A stretch of DNA of 64,000 nucleotides, taken from positions 80,355-144,354 of the forward strand of contig NZ_AEEB01000026.1 of NCBI RefSeq assembly GCF_000179775.1, read 5' to 3'. The position numbers and the translations under genes are program-made. The first letter of the stretch is position 1; the number at the start of each line of letters is the position of its first letter. Source of the stretch: Ahrensia sp. R2A130 (GTDB taxonomy: Bacteria > Pseudomonadota > Alphaproteobacteria > Rhizobiales > Rhizobiaceae). Positions 29,011 to 38,380 of this stretch are shown one piece after another. Below the pieces are notes generated by a model that had not been told where the DNA came from, ran no database searches, and saw only the letters and a list, made by a program, of their open reading frames with translations.

Positions 29011-29493
29011 ATGACCGTGAGAGACGATACAAACACACATTCGGCTTATTCTGACTGGAGCATCATCGGCTGGCAGGAACACATAGCGCTACCCGACTTC
29101 GACATCGACACTATCAAGGCCAAGATCGACACCGGTGCGCGAACTTCGGCGTTGCATGCCGTCGATCTCAAGCAGGAAGACGTTGATGGCGTCCCGCATA
29201 TTTCGTTCCACATACCTCGATCAGGCGTTCCGCGAACTCATCGTGACCGGGCTCCGCTCGTGGACAAGCGGGATATCAAGAACACAAGTGGCGTGGTGGA
29301 AAGCCGTTACGTCATCGAAACACTGCTGCTGATTGGCAAACGGAAATGGCGCATTGAGGTGTCATTGGCCGACCGCGAAGAAATGGTTTTCGACATTATT
29401 TTGGGCCGAACCGCCATCCGTCGACACAAGCTGATGGTCGCGCCGGGGAAGTCTTTCCTTATAGGCCAACCTGTTGCCAGGCGCCCGAAATAA
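29011..29493 (+). CDS. rimB: RimB-like retropepsin-type (ATP-dependent zinc protease family) protein
   Basis: A 160-residue member of the family named ATP-dependent zinc protease, which has a retropepsin-like aspartic protease fold. The signature KAKIDTGARTSALHA (Asp40-Thr-Gly) is present, followed by ESRYVIETLLLIGKRKWRIE and FDIILGRTAI. In Pseudomonas the RimB protein of this family acts with RimK on glutamate tails of ribosomal protein S6. The next gene is rimK, 50 bases on, so the same role is likely. The symbol rests on this context. Confidence 0.85.
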   Translation: MTVRDDTNTHSAYSDWSIIGWQEHIALPDFDIDTIKAKIDTGARTSALHAVDLKQEDVDGVPHISFHIPRSGVPRTHRDRAPLVDKRDIKNTSGVVESRYVIETLLLIGKRKWRIEVSLADREEMVFDIILGRTAIRRHKLMVAPGKSFLIGQPVARRPK

Positions 29494-29543
29494 ACCTCTA
29501 ACAACAGCCGTCGGCAGTAGCGCGCCTCTTTAGGAGATTGCAC

Positions 29544-30449
29544 ATGAAAATCGCCATGATGGCCCGCAACCCCAACCTATATTCGCACAAGCGTTTGAAG
29601 GAAGCGGCAGAACAACGGGGCCACACGCTCGACATCATCAACACGCTGCGCTGCACCATGACCATCGCTTCGCGTAAGCCACATATCTACTACAATGGCG
29701 AAAAGCTGGTTGGCTATGATGCGGTTATTCCCCGAATCGGTGCGTCGATCACCTTCTACGGCCTAGCCGTGCTGCGGCAGTTTGAAATGGCTGGTGTTTA
29801 TCCGCTGAACGAAAGCGTCGCCATCGGTCGCTCACGCGACAAACTTCGCTCTACGCAGATCCTTGCACGTGAAGGCATCGGCCTCCCGGTCACAACTTTC
29901 GCGCATGATCCTAAGCAGACGGAAGAAGTGCTGAAGCTTGCAGGTGGTGCGCCGTTGGTCATCAAGCTGCTGGAAGGCACGCAAGGGTTAGGTGTCGTTC
30001 TGGCCGATACAGATCGTTCCGCGAAATCTGTCATCGAAGCCTTCCGGGCCTCCAACACCAACATCTTGGTGCAAGAGTTCATCAAAGAAGCTGGCGGCAC
30101 CGATATTCGTGCGCTGGTCGTTGGTGGCAAAGTCGTCGCCGCGATGATGCGCACCGGTGCCGATGGCGAGTTTCGCTCCAACTTGCATCGGGGCGGTACA
30201 GCGAAGACACTGAAACTATCACCGGAAGAACGCTCGACGGCTATCCGCTCTGCCAAAGCGATGGGCCTCAATGTCTGCGGCGTCGACATGCTGCGTGCCA
30301 ACCACGGGCCTGTGGTGATGGAAGTGAATTCCTCGCCCGGTTTGGAAGGCGTAGAAAAAGCGACTGGCATCGATATTGCAGGCAAGATCATCGAACTGTT
30401 GGAAAAGAAGGCCCCCAAAGGCGGTACCAAAACCAAGGGTACGGGCTGA
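29544..30449 (+). CDS. rimK: RimK, ribosomal protein S6 glutamate ligase
   Basis: ATP-grasp ligase of 301 residues that adds glutamates to the C-terminus of ribosomal protein S6. It opens [20 protein letters not shown], and has the ATP-grasp elements [38 protein letters not shown] and the metal-binding [15 protein letters not shown]. The ATG at 29544 follows TAGGAG. It lacks the protease domain that is fused to some RimK proteins; that activity is encoded by the gene before it. A short Lys/Gly/Thr-rich tail ends the protein. Confidence 0.93.
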   Translation: MKIAMMARNPNLYSHKRLKEAAEQRGHTLDIINTLRCTMTIASRKPHIYYNGEKLVGYDAVIPRIGASITFYGLAVLRQFEMAGVYPLNESVAIGRSRDKLRSTQILAREGIGLPVTTFAHDPKQTEEVLKLAGGAPLVIKLLEGTQGLGVVLADTDRSAKSVIEAFRASNTNILVQEFIKEAGGTDIRALVVGGKVVAAMMRTGADGEFRSNLHRGGTAKTLKLSPEERSTAIRSAKAMGLNVCGVDMLRANHGPVVMEVNSSPGLEGVEKATGIDIAGKIIELLEKKAPKGGTKTKGTG

Positions 30450-30454
30450 ACGGA

Positions 30455-31504
30455 ATGTCGAGCAAAACGCGCGATGGCTTTACTGTCGGCGAGCACACGA
30501 TTGATGCAGGAACCCGTAAAACGGTGGACCTGCCCGTCAGCGTGTTGTCTGACCACACGCCCGTAACGCTTTCTGTACATGTCGTGCACGGCAAAAGGCC
30601 GGGACCAGTGCTGTTTGTCAGTGCTGCCGTTCATGGCGACGAGGTGATCGGTGCTGAAATTGTACGCCGTCTTTTGCGGACTCCGGCGCTTCGCAGCATT
30701 CGAGGTACGTTGCTGGCGATCCCCATCGTCAACGCCTTTGGGCTAATGAATCACTCGCGCTATCTACCGGACCGACGTGACCTGAACCGTTCGTTTCCCG
30801 GGTCGCCAAAAGGATCTCTGGCCTCACGGTTGGCCCATCTGTTTTTGACCGAAATTGTGGAGCGGTCCGACTTGGGTATCGATCTGCATTCCGCCGCCGT
30901 TCACCGCACCAACCTGCCTCAAGTTCGCGTAACGCCGGACCGACCAGAAGTTATGGAACTGGCGCATGTTTTCGGCGCACCACTGACGCTGACTTCAAAA
31001 ATTCGCCCCGGTTCGTTGCGCGATGCAGCTGATAAGAAGGGCGTGAACATCCTTCTTTACGAAGCGGGCGAGGGCCTGCGGTTCGATGAGTTTGCCGTAC
31101 GCGCGGGTGTGTCCGGTATCCTGCGGATCATGCGTCATCTGGACATGATACCCGGCATCGCCACACCGAAACGGAAACTGCCGACCATTGTATCACGGTC
31201 AAGCTCTTGGTTGCGCGCTCCGGCAGGTGGGTTGCTGCGAAGCCACAAGAATATCGGGGAAGCCGTGACCGAGGGCGATATACTCGGCACCATCTCCGAT
31301 CCGTTCGGGGAGGAGGAAACCCCGGTCGTGGCCGAGTTCTCAGGCCTGATGATTGGTCGTACCCATCTCCCGATCGTCAACGAGGGTGACGGCCTGTTTC
31401 ACGTCGCACGCATCGGCTCCGACATACCTGCAGAAAAGCGTATCGACGGGCTGACCAGCGAACTCGAAGATGATGTGTTGCTTGATGAAGACGAGATTAT
31501 TTAG
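30455..31504 (+). CDS. succinylglutamate desuccinylase/aspartoacylase-family hydrolase
   Basis: A 349-residue zinc carboxypeptidase-fold (M14-like AstE/AspA) protein. The zinc motif is AAVHGDEVIGAE, the substrate arginine segment is DRRDLNRSFPG, and the third zinc histidine is in GIDLHS. A catalytic glutamate is plausible in LLYEAGEG. The start is five bases after rimK, so the three genes form one operon. Close homologues often follow rimK. It may act on glutamylated or otherwise N-acylated amino-acid conjugates, but the substrate is unproven. Confidence 0.88.
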   Translation: MSSKTRDGFTVGEHTIDAGTRKTVDLPVSVLSDHTPVTLSVHVVHGKRPGPVLFVSAAVHGDEVIGAEIVRRLLRTPALRSIRGTLLAIPIVNAFGLMNHSRYLPDRRDLNRSFPGSPKGSLASRLAHLFLTEIVERSDLGIDLHSAAVHRTNLPQVRVTPDRPEVMELAHVFGAPLTLTSKIRPGSLRDAADKKGVNILLYEAGEGLRFDEFAVRAGVSGILRIMRHLDMIPGIATPKRKLPTIVSRSSSWLRAPAGGLLRSHKNIGEAVTEGDILGTISDPFGEEETPVVAEFSGLMIGRTHLPIVNEGDGLFHVARIGSDIPAEKRIDGLTSELEDDVLLDEDEII

Positions 31505-31625
31505 ACATAAAGCGCACGCTTTCGTCATCCCTTTCGTAGCGTATGGCGAGTTCCGGTTCTATGGCTCTATCGACACTGCTTAACGTATGATGTTTTCACC
31601 AGACCTGTTCGCTTATGATGATACT

Positions 31626-32192
31626 TTACAACGACTTAGCGATGCGCTCTGCCAGTTGCTTCCATACCTGTGCGTGGGCGGCGACAATGTCTTGGGCTTT
31701 TAATGAGGCTGCATTTGTTTTGACCGAGAAAGGTTGAACGGTATCGCTGGTTCGGGATGAACCGCGGCGCACTGCATATTGACCTGACAACGTCATGACG
31801 CGGTTTGCATTGACGATCATTTCTTCAACCTCAACCCGCAAATCGGCTTCGGGTTCACCATCTAGTGGCCATGGATCAAGAGCCACCTTTGCGCCGGTAA
31901 TCTCTGTCAGATTGCGCACCAACGTCAAACTTAGCGCGCGTTCTGGATCATCGGCCCAGTCCGCCTGCGGCACCGGCACCAAGGCTCCGGCTGCATTGCG
32001 CATGAAGAGGTTAGTTTCCTTCGCGTAGGATGGCAGCGTTACCTTATCGACTGCGATCGTGCGCGAACGCGGCGTTACCTTCATGGTCGACAGAACGGTG
32101 TCGACCGAAAATCGGGGGGACGGTTCGTTTACGCAACCAACGAGGCCTGCCATCAGGACGACAGGTAGAATGAAAGTGTATGCGATACGCAA
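31626..32192 (-). CDS. pqiC: PqiC-like ABC-transport auxiliary lipoprotein
   Basis: Outer-membrane-anchored lipoprotein of 188 residues in the PqiC/DUF330 family. The signal peptide RIAYTFILPVVLMAGLVGC ends in a lipobox, giving a mature Cys near residue 20. The body has SVDTVLSTMKV and WADDPERALSLTLVRNLTEI, as in this family. I chose the TTG at 32192 because it puts the signal sequence at the N-terminus and has AGAGG upstream; another TTG at 32231 is possible. It directly follows pqiB. Confidence 0.82.
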   Translation of the reverse strand: MRIAYTFILPVVLMAGLVGCVNEPSPRFSVDTVLSTMKVTPRSRTIAVDKVTLPSYAKETNLFMRNAAGALVPVPQADWADDPERALSLTLVRNLTEITGAKVALDPWPLDGEPEADLRVEVEEMIVNANRVMTLSGQYAVRRGSSRTSDTVQPFSVKTNAASLKAQDIVAAHAQVWKQLAERIAKSL

Positions 32193-32193
32193 G

Positions 32194-33963
32194 TTAGCGA
32201 CCTCTGAGAACGGAGCTGGGGTCCCGCTCAATGGTGCGGGCTAGGGAACGGAAAGATTCCGCAGTGGATGCGAGTTCGCGCAAAACACCGCGCAGATCCT
32301 TGTAAACGCGCGATTGTGGCGAGTAGCCGTTGACCACGGCCTGAAGGCCATCTGCGGCGCTATTGAGGCGTTTGGCAAGACCAGGCAACGTCTTGGCCGC
32401 ACCGTCGATGGATTTGAGCGCCCCGTTTGCCGTTCGCAGCGTTTCGTTGAGGTTCTGGATAGCACCACCCTTGCGGATGTCTTCGGCAAGGCCCCTGATT
32501 TCCGCCAAAGTCAGCTCCAGCGACTTGGGAACTTGGGCGACACCATCCGAACGCAACACGTCCTCTGCAGCCGACGTGACACTGGCAACACCTGCCAGCG
32601 CTTGGGTCGCATTGGTCAACAAGGCCTCGAACGGTAGGTTGGAAACGCGTTTTATGAGGCCGTTGACGCCTGAATTCTCATCGGCAATCGCCGCCGGGGC
32701 GGCAGGAAGGGTCACGCGACCGAACTGGTTGAGCGATATCTCGCCAGCAGTTGCATCGGGTAGCGTGACGAGCTCGACAATTGCGGTTTGACCGAACAGT
32801 CCCTCACTGGCGACGCGTGCGCGCAACCCCCTACTTACGCGTTGGGCTAGAATATCCTGCATCTCTTCGACGCTCATATCTTTTCGCATTCCCAATCGCG
32901 TTGGCGAGATGTCCATATCGATGCGCAGCTTGACGGCGTTGGTTTCGCTATCATCCCCTGCGACGCCCACAACATCGACAACTTCGCCAACCTTTGCGCC
33001 GCGTTGGCGGACTATGCTGCCGATACCAAGACCTTCGACATCACCGTCCAAGACAATGGACACAGGTAAGTCAGGCGCCACATCGGATTCAAATGCATCG
33101 CTCCGCGCTGCCGCCTCTGTGGTGAAAACATCATATACGTGACCTTCCGCAACCGGTTTGCCGCCGGTGACGGGCGTGCCGAAGCTAACGCCGCCTTCGA
33201 GCAGCGCGGCTAGACTATCTACCTTTAGCGCCAGACCAGAGGCACCAACATTGACGGAAATTCCCGAAGCGTTCCAGAAACGGGCGTTCACCGTAAGGCG
33301 CTTGTCGTAGGGGGCCTTTACAAAAGCATCCATGGTGACGGTAGTTCCACTTTCCGAAAGCAACGGTTGGCCAATGCGTCCGACTTCGATGCCAGATGCC
33401 AGAACGGGAGCACCGGCTGAGAGTTGACCACCTGCCCGCGTGCGCAAGACGATACGGGTACCTTCTTCGCCCGGTCCGACCAATGGTGGGTTAGGCAATG
33501 CTTCAAAATATTCTGCCGGTGCGCCGGACTCTCCATCCCAGTTACCGGCGATGTAAACACCGGATAACAACGTACCGATGCCACTAACCCCGCGTGCGCT
33601 GACACGCGGCTCGACAAGCCAGAATTGGGCATCGGCATCGACAAATTGGGCAATCGATTTATCGAGACGCAACTTTGCTTCGATAGCGCCCATTCCATCA
33701 GAAAACCCGACCTTTTCGACCACGCCGACCCGAAGATCACGCACACGCAATTCGGTAGAGCCCGCGGAAATGCCCGAGGCTGACTGGAACACGATAGTGA
33801 TGAGTGGCCCACGCGATGAGTAGTTGCCCCATACCACCACACCCGCAACGACGAGCGCGAGGAGAGGCATCAACCACACGACCGATAGGCGGCGCTTACG
33901 TTTTTCGGGTGTTGGCTCGGCGAGGTTCAGCCGCTCGCCAGACACTTCAAACTCATCGGCCAT
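32194..33963 (-). CDS. pqiB: PqiB-like MCE/MlaD-domain lipid transport protein
   Basis: A 589-residue envelope protein with one N-terminal membrane helix (about 27-49) and three MCE/MlaD domains in the periplasm, each with a RVRDLRVGVVEKV-type strand pattern (ELRVRDLRVGVVE, ASGIEVGRIGQ, IVRQRGAKVGEVV). A long helical C-terminus follows. In E. coli PqiB forms a needle-like tunnel for lipid transfer between membranes with PqiA and PqiC. ATG 33963 overlaps pqiA by 11 bases. Full length and intact. Confidence 0.9.
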   Translation of the reverse strand: MADEFEVSGERLNLAEPTPEKRKRRLSVVWLMPLLALVVAGVVVWGNYSSRGPLITIVFQSASGISAGSTELRVRDLRVGVVEKVGFSDGMGAIEAKLRLDKSIAQFVDADAQFWLVEPRVSARGVSGIGTLLSGVYIAGNWDGESGAPAEYFEALPNPPLVGPGEEGTRIVLRTRAGGQLSAGAPVLASGIEVGRIGQPLLSESGTTVTMDAFVKAPYDKRLTVNARFWNASGISVNVGASGLALKVDSLAALLEGGVSFGTPVTGGKPVAEGHVYDVFTTEAAARSDAFESDVAPDLPVSIVLDGDVEGLGIGSIVRQRGAKVGEVVDVVGVAGDDSETNAVKLRIDMDISPTRLGMRKDMSVEEMQDILAQRVSRGLRARVASEGLFGQTAIVELVTLPDATAGEISLNQFGRVTLPAAPAAIADENSGVNGLIKRVSNLPFEALLTNATQALAGVASVTSAAEDVLRSDGVAQVPKSLELTLAEIRGLAEDIRKGGAIQNLNETLRTANGALKSIDGAAKTLPGLAKRLNSAADGLQAVVNGYSPQSRVYKDLRGVLRELASTAESFRSLARTIERDPSSVLRGR

Positions 33964-34630
33964 GCGCAGGTTCACCTTCGGCGTTTAGAGACTTTGGAGC
34001 AGTATCCCAAATCAGACGAGGGTCGAATGCCTGAGCGGACAACATGGTGAAAACCACTGAAAGCGCAAAGGATATTGCAGCGATGCCCGGTTGAATGGAA
34101 GCGAGGACATCGAACTGCACGAGCGCAACAAGAATGGCAACGACGAAGACATCGATCATCGACCAGCGGCCGACAAACTCAACGATTGCGTGAAGAGTGT
34201 GCAGGCGGTGAGGATCATGTCCTCGACCGCGCCCAAGCAATATCGCCAGATACGCAATGACGATAAATTTTGCGACAGGAATGACGATACTGGCAAAGAA
34301 TACAATGCCCGCAATACCGTAGGCATGATGATGGATCAGATCCACAACACCACCCACGATTGTGCTCTCGGTCGTCCTAAATGCCTGAGTGGTCTGGATC
34401 ATCGGATAAACATTGGCCGGCACGAAGGCGATCAGTCCTGCGATCAACCACGCCCAGACGTGCTGAAGGCTCGTTTCGTCCCGGCTGGCGAGCGGTGACA
34501 GACAGCGCGGGCACTCGCTCTCATCAGGCGACGCGACAAGGCCGCAACTGCGACAGCCAACCAGCCCCGCATCACGCGCGGTGGTCAGCGAATGTTGGTG
34601 TTCAGACCGGTCCAAAGCGTGTTCCTGCAC
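33953..34630 (-). CDS. pqiA: PqiA-like inner-membrane protein, second half
   Basis: A 225-residue PqiA-domain protein. It begins with a zinc-ribbon-like CRSCG...CPRC, then about four hydrophobic segments including WAWLIAGLIAFVPANVYPMI and GIAGIVFFASIVIPVAKFI. The canonical E. coli PqiA has two such domains in one chain of about 417 residues; here they are two overlapping genes, this being the C-terminal one. It overlaps the previous gene by 46 bases and pqiB by 11, so all are translated from one mRNA. Confidence 0.88.
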   Translation of the reverse strand: MQEHALDRSEHQHSLTTARDAGLVGCRSCGLVASPDESECPRCLSPLASRDETSLQHVWAWLIAGLIAFVPANVYPMIQTTQAFRTTESTIVGGVVDLIHHHAYGIAGIVFFASIVIPVAKFIVIAYLAILLGRGRGHDPHRLHTLHAIVEFVGRWSMIDVFVVAILVALVQFDVLASIQPGIAAISFALSVVFTMLSAQAFDPRLIWDTAPKSLNAEGEPAHGR

Positions 34631-35202
34631 ATGAAGGTGTCTTGAAAAGCATTGACCGCAACGAGAAGAGAAAATGCCCAGAAGGCCGTGCCCATTTCGA
34701 TGCTGGCCATGCCTGCGAGTTTAACGAGAGCGACGGCCACACCCACCATAAAGATTTCCGCCATGGCCCACGGTTTCAAATAGAAAGCCCATCGCAGAGC
34801 TATCCGGGCCCCTGGCAAATTTGCCGTGCCCATTACAAGGGGTGCTAGAGTGTAGATCAGCAGCAGCGCTCGCGCCAAAGGCAGCACAACGATAAAACCC
34901 AACACCGCAAAAGCGAGCGGCGTCATTATGCCGGAGGCAAAACCAAGGATCACGTCCACCACCGATGCATTGGAATTAAACGACCCGGCTTTCAAATCGA
35001 GAAACGGTGCAAACAGCACGATGAACATGAGTATGGCAGAGGTGATGGCCAAGCCCGTTACCCGCGCTATCGCTTCCGGCTGGCCGAGCGTCAGTTGGTA
35101 ACCACATTGTACGCATCGCATGCGTTCACCTGAATGCTCCGCGCGCACACGGTGCAGCACATCGCAGTGCGGGCATGCGATGCAGCTTTGATCCAATATC
35201 AT
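34585..35202 (-). CDS. pqiA: PqiA-like inner-membrane protein, first half
   Basis: A 205-residue PqiA-domain protein and first gene of the operon. The N-terminus has the cysteine pairs CIACPHCD and CVQCG, followed by about four membrane segments (AITSAILMFIVLFAPFLDL, GIMTPLAFAVLGFIVVLPL and others). Together with the next gene it corresponds to full PqiA. The role is probably to energise or gate the PqiB tunnel. The promoter should lie in 35203-35300. Confidence 0.88.
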   Translation of the reverse strand: MILDQSCIACPHCDVLHRVRAEHSGERMRCVQCGYQLTLGQPEAIARVTGLAITSAILMFIVLFAPFLDLKAGSFNSNASVVDVILGFASGIMTPLAFAVLGFIVVLPLARALLLIYTLAPLVMGTANLPGARIALRWAFYLKPWAMAEIFMVGVAVALVKLAGMASIEMGTAFWAFSLLVAVNAFQDTFMCRNTLWTGLNTNIR

Positions 35203-35603
35203 AAGTTCATTATTTCAAGTGCCAACGGTCGAAGTCACGTTTCATGGTATCATTTAGCCTATCGCACAGGACTGCTTTCAGAGCATCAAATTTCTCCCGC
35301 GCTTGCGCAGCCATCCTTTAAACTACCTGAAGTCAAACCGGCCTCAGCAATCAGGCAAAGCCTAGCTTGGATCTCGAATGTCGTAAGAGCGACGTACGCT
35401 AGAAGGGTTTTTGCAGCAGCTGGCCGCACAGCAGCCGAACACCGAAGTGGTGGGCCGCCGCGAGAACATCCGTCCGCTTTGCCGCTACAACATAGCAAAG
35501 ATGGAAAGGTTGATCCGCGATGTCGTCCCAATGTTAGCCTATGCTGGCTTCCCGCTGAATCTGCACGATTTGCTGATGTGCTGATGGTGAATGGCTTGCC
35601 CTT
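35203..35603. other. intergenic region with a short orphan coding-like fragment
   Basis: The first 180 bases presumably hold the pqiA promoter. From 35387 to 35584 the plus strand has an open frame with protein-like composition, including EGFLQQLAAQQPNTEVVGRR and then LCRYNIAKMERLIRDVVPML. No start codon or family is recognised. It ends 20 bases before the right copy of the large direct repeat, so it looks like a leftover gene end at the junction. Confidence 0.35.
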
Positions 35604-35840
35604 CGCGAAGGCGGCATGAACCGCGAGACCGCGCGTGAGCTGCTGGCTGAACAGGTGGCCTTCACCCAACGCAGCTTCGAGCGCACATTGGAAACCGCAG
35701 GGGCCGTAGGCTCCACCATGCGCGACACCACGTCTGACAACATGGCCGTGCTGCGCGAACGCGTTCAGCAGGGCATTGAGGAAATGAAAACCACGATGGA
35801 CCGCAATGACGGCGACGAACCACCGGTTAAAGAGGGCTGA
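35604..35840 (+). pseudogene. truncated phasin, C-terminal 74 residues only
   Basis: The frame from 35616 to 35840 is the last 74 residues of the phasin at 12076-12552, with two changes (Ala to Thr after AVGS, final Ser to Gly). The N-terminal half is missing. An ATG at 35616 exists but without a convincing ribosome-binding site, so expression is doubtful. Confidence 0.75.
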
Positions 35841-35859
35841 TCCCAGCCAATCATACAGC

Positions 35860-35887
35860 TGTCATCCCCGCTTTCGCAGGGATGACA
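35860..35887. repeat. solo REP-like palindrome
   Basis: TGTCATCCCCGC-TTTC-GCAGGGATGACA is a palindrome with one mismatch in twelve-base arms. It occupies the place of REPIN element 1 in the other copy of the direct repeat. Confidence 0.7.
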
Positions 35888-36288
35888 GCGGTGGGTGAAT
35901 TGCGGGCGTGCAAAAACATCGACCCGCCTTCCGGCGTCCGAACGATAAGCAAGGTGTCGCCATTCGCCCTTCGCGAATGAAAGCGACCCCGTAAAAATGA
36001 GCAGGCGGCGAAGAGCCGCCCGGCAATAGCTTGCTGCGCCCGCGCAGCGAAGGCCACTTGTGGCCGATAGCGTGAGCGCAAAGATGAGCCAGCGGAGCGA
36101 AGGTCTTCGTCTCTTGCCGGTAGTCTCGGCGTTGGTGACAAACACCTTCGCCCCGCCCGGTTCTGCTGCGGATGCTTCCCAGCACCAATCCCGTCACCTC
36201 CCCGAACACATGTTCATTGCTGAACATGCCGGCCTTGCCTTCGGCCCGCCATTACTGACGTTCGACGTCCGGTCCCGGGCTGTTGTGG

Positions 36289-36751
36289 CAGCCCTGCCGG
36301 TGCGACATAGAGCTCCGCCCGAAACCGTACGTTACACGGCCAGCGACGGAAGAACCGCTCCCCCACAACGATCAGGACGGTCCGGACCGTCGGCTCCCGT
36401 GGGGAAGAAGGGGTAGGATAAGGGAGATGGGGAGTGCGGGGATAGAATATCTGCGATCAAGTGACAGGCGTATGTCCGCTTCGAGTCCATTCTTCCCAAA
36501 GCCTCCTTGTCGCTAACAAAAAATTTCAGAATGACGTAATTCGTCGTGGAAGGTCTAAAGCAGATGCTGGTTTATTGCTAAAGGCTGCCAAGTTGAAAAA
36601 TCGACGAAATGAAGAATTGCAACCCTCTTTTGTGGCGCACATATCGATTGCTTCATTTGCGTTAGAAAACAGGCTTCAAGGAGTGTTGTTACATGAATTT
36701 TAGAGGTAGGAATGTTGTTGCAGTATTACACATATTAGAATTTTTTAGAAC
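36289..36751. other. 463-base intergenic region, AT-rich toward its end
   Basis: GC-rich up to about 36450, then clearly AT-rich up to the AbiTii gene. A frame at 36461-36703 is open for 80 codons but has no family resemblance. The likely promoter of the downstream gene lies in the last 100 bases (AT-rich, TATTAGAATTTTTTAGAA), without a clear ribosome-binding site. Confidence 0.4.
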
Positions 36752-37759
36752 ATGAGTTCCAAGAGCGAGTCAGAACACATCGTAGAGCTAGCTGGAGAAA
36801 TCCTCAACGACATCGAGTTGAACCGCTTAGAATCCGACAAATTGTTGCTAAAATGCAGTCGTTTGGCACGACTGGCGGGCTCGGATGAGATTAAAAGATG
36901 GATCGGATTTGAAATGCAAGGTTTTAACAGCACCGATCCCGTTTCGATACTATATATGTCGAAAACAGGACGATGGACAGATAGGAAGGAAAACAAGGGC
37001 TACTGGGGGCCCCTTGCCCAACATGAGGAAACAATCCTGGCTCAAAGAGCGCGATTGGATGCCAGTAAATTGAGCAGCCTTTCAGGTGAATATGCAAATG
37101 CAACGAGAATTAACCTAGGCCGCGAACAGTCTTCAATCTCCGGCACTATATCAAAACTCGCAGGCGTCAGGTCACGTGTGGTTGGATTGCTTCATTCCTT
37201 TGTGTCCGGCATCTATTACGAACGTCAGTTCGCAAACTTAGCCGAAAATACTTTTGAAACGTACAAACGGGATGTTGATGCGCTCATTGCCAAGCACGCA
37301 GGGGACGTCCTGAGTAAAATACCTTCCGTAGTTGAACGATTGAAAGAAGGTGATCCTGAAGCAGTTAGTCAAGCTCTTTCAACATGTCGTCGAATTCTTG
37401 AGACATTTGCAGATGCAGTCTATCCACCAACAGATGAGACAATTGAGTTGGGGGGGAACACAATTAGACTCGACGCTTCAAAACATCAAAACAGGATCAA
37501 CGCTTATGTTGCAATCCATACGGAAAGCTCCACTCGTCGGACCAGAATCCGACAAAACCTTCGCAATTTATTTGATCGCGTATCCACTGGTGTCCACGAT
37601 GATGTTACAAGCGAAGAGGCCTTTTCTTTGTTTCTCAACGCTTATCTTTTCTTAGGGGAGGTTTTGCACTTGAGCAGTTCAAAAGAGCCAGAAACCGCAT
37701 CAGCCATTCCAACAATTGTTGCGGAAGAGGAACCGAACGCATTGAAGACTGAAGTTTGA
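36752..37759 (+). CDS. AbiTii-domain protein (candidate phage-defence gene)
   Basis: A 335-residue protein. Residues about 8-65 match the AbiTii domain pattern: paired helices ending LLKCSRLARLAGSDEIKRWI, then GFEMQGF. The middle is helical (AGVRSRVVGLLHSFVSGIYY), and the C-terminal half, with FADAVYPPTDETIELGG, KHQNRINAYVAIH and GVHDDVTSEEAFSLFLNAYL, resembles the tail found in many AbiTii proteins. AbiTii was named for abortive phage infection; its action is not known to me. The gene is much more AT-rich than its neighbours and stands alone next to a duplication boundary, both signs of transfer. Confidence 0.75.
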   Translation: MSSKSESEHIVELAGEILNDIELNRLESDKLLLKCSRLARLAGSDEIKRWIGFEMQGFNSTDPVSILYMSKTGRWTDRKENKGYWGPLAQHEETILAQRARLDASKLSSLSGEYANATRINLGREQSSISGTISKLAGVRSRVVGLLHSFVSGIYYERQFANLAENTFETYKRDVDALIAKHAGDVLSKIPSVVERLKEGDPEAVSQALSTCRRILETFADAVYPPTDETIELGGNTIRLDASKHQNRINAYVAIHTESSTRRTRIRQNLRNLFDRVSTGVHDDVTSEEAFSLFLNAYLFLGEVLHLSSSKEPETASAIPTIVAEEEPNALKTEV

Positions 37760-37868
37760 GTTCACAAACTTGTCGCAAGTTGAATACTGGTCGAATTAGA
37801 AAACGGTACTTTGTCCGCTTAGCGGCCGTTTGATGCAAAAATCCTCTTCGCGCGATAATCGCGTATCT

Positions 37869-38380
37869 TTACCCCCGCCGAACTCGCCAAGCCTCAGCCA
37901 ATTCCGCACCCATAGCGCTGGCCGTCTCTAGTCCAGCGACAGTTCCCGCCTGATCGTCTTCGCTTTTGTTTTGGTTCAGCTTCCAGCTTCCTTCTAGGCG
38001 CTCCACCGTGATCTCTAGGCCGACGATGCCGCGCATGCGGGCTTCTATGTAGCGGTCAGGCGCGTCGTTGACGGCCCATGGTTTTTCGCGCGGCGCTTCC
38101 TTTTCGTCGGTCATTTCGTTGAGGTGGCGCAGCAGCCATGCGGGGTCTTCGGTGTGGCGAAGGTGGCCGTGGGCGTGGATGGCGATGTAGGTCCAGGTGG
38201 GCACGATTTTGCCGTGCTCGGCCTTCGATGGATAGAACGAAGGCGAAATGTATTCCTGCGGGCCTTGGAAGATCACGACAGCCTCCGGCGCGTCTTCACC
38301 ACCGAGAGCGGGGGTGCTTTGCCAATGGGGGTTGGCGCGGGCGATGTGGTTTTCCAGCACTGCCGTAACTTACATAGACA
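37869..38380 (-). pseudogene. PaiB-like FMN-binding protein, 5'-truncated copy
   Basis: The 163-residue frame 37869-38360 is the C-terminal three quarters of the protein at 40580-41236, differing at only six or so positions over the last 135 residues. The first 55 residues, with the start of the split-barrel fold, are missing; homology stops near 38380 at TTCCAGCAC. An ATG at 38360 could start a shorter product but it would lack part of the FMN-binding barrel. Confidence 0.8.

Larger units (their letters stand above)
35604..36288 (+). repeat. right copy of the large direct repeat
   Basis: Matches 12315-13134 in the same orientation: truncated phasin end, then the hairpin-rich block. The homology begins abruptly at CGCGAAGGCGGCATGAACCG and stops after CCCGGGCTGTTGTGG. 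It lacks the REPIN element found in the left copy; a 28-base palindrome (35860-35887) is in its place. Confidence 0.85.

Noticed and set aside
36461..36703. An 80-codon open frame in AT-rich DNA before the AbiTii gene
   Set aside because: No start context, no family resemblance, and AT-rich DNA with few stops by chance; I keep it only as part of the intergenic entry.
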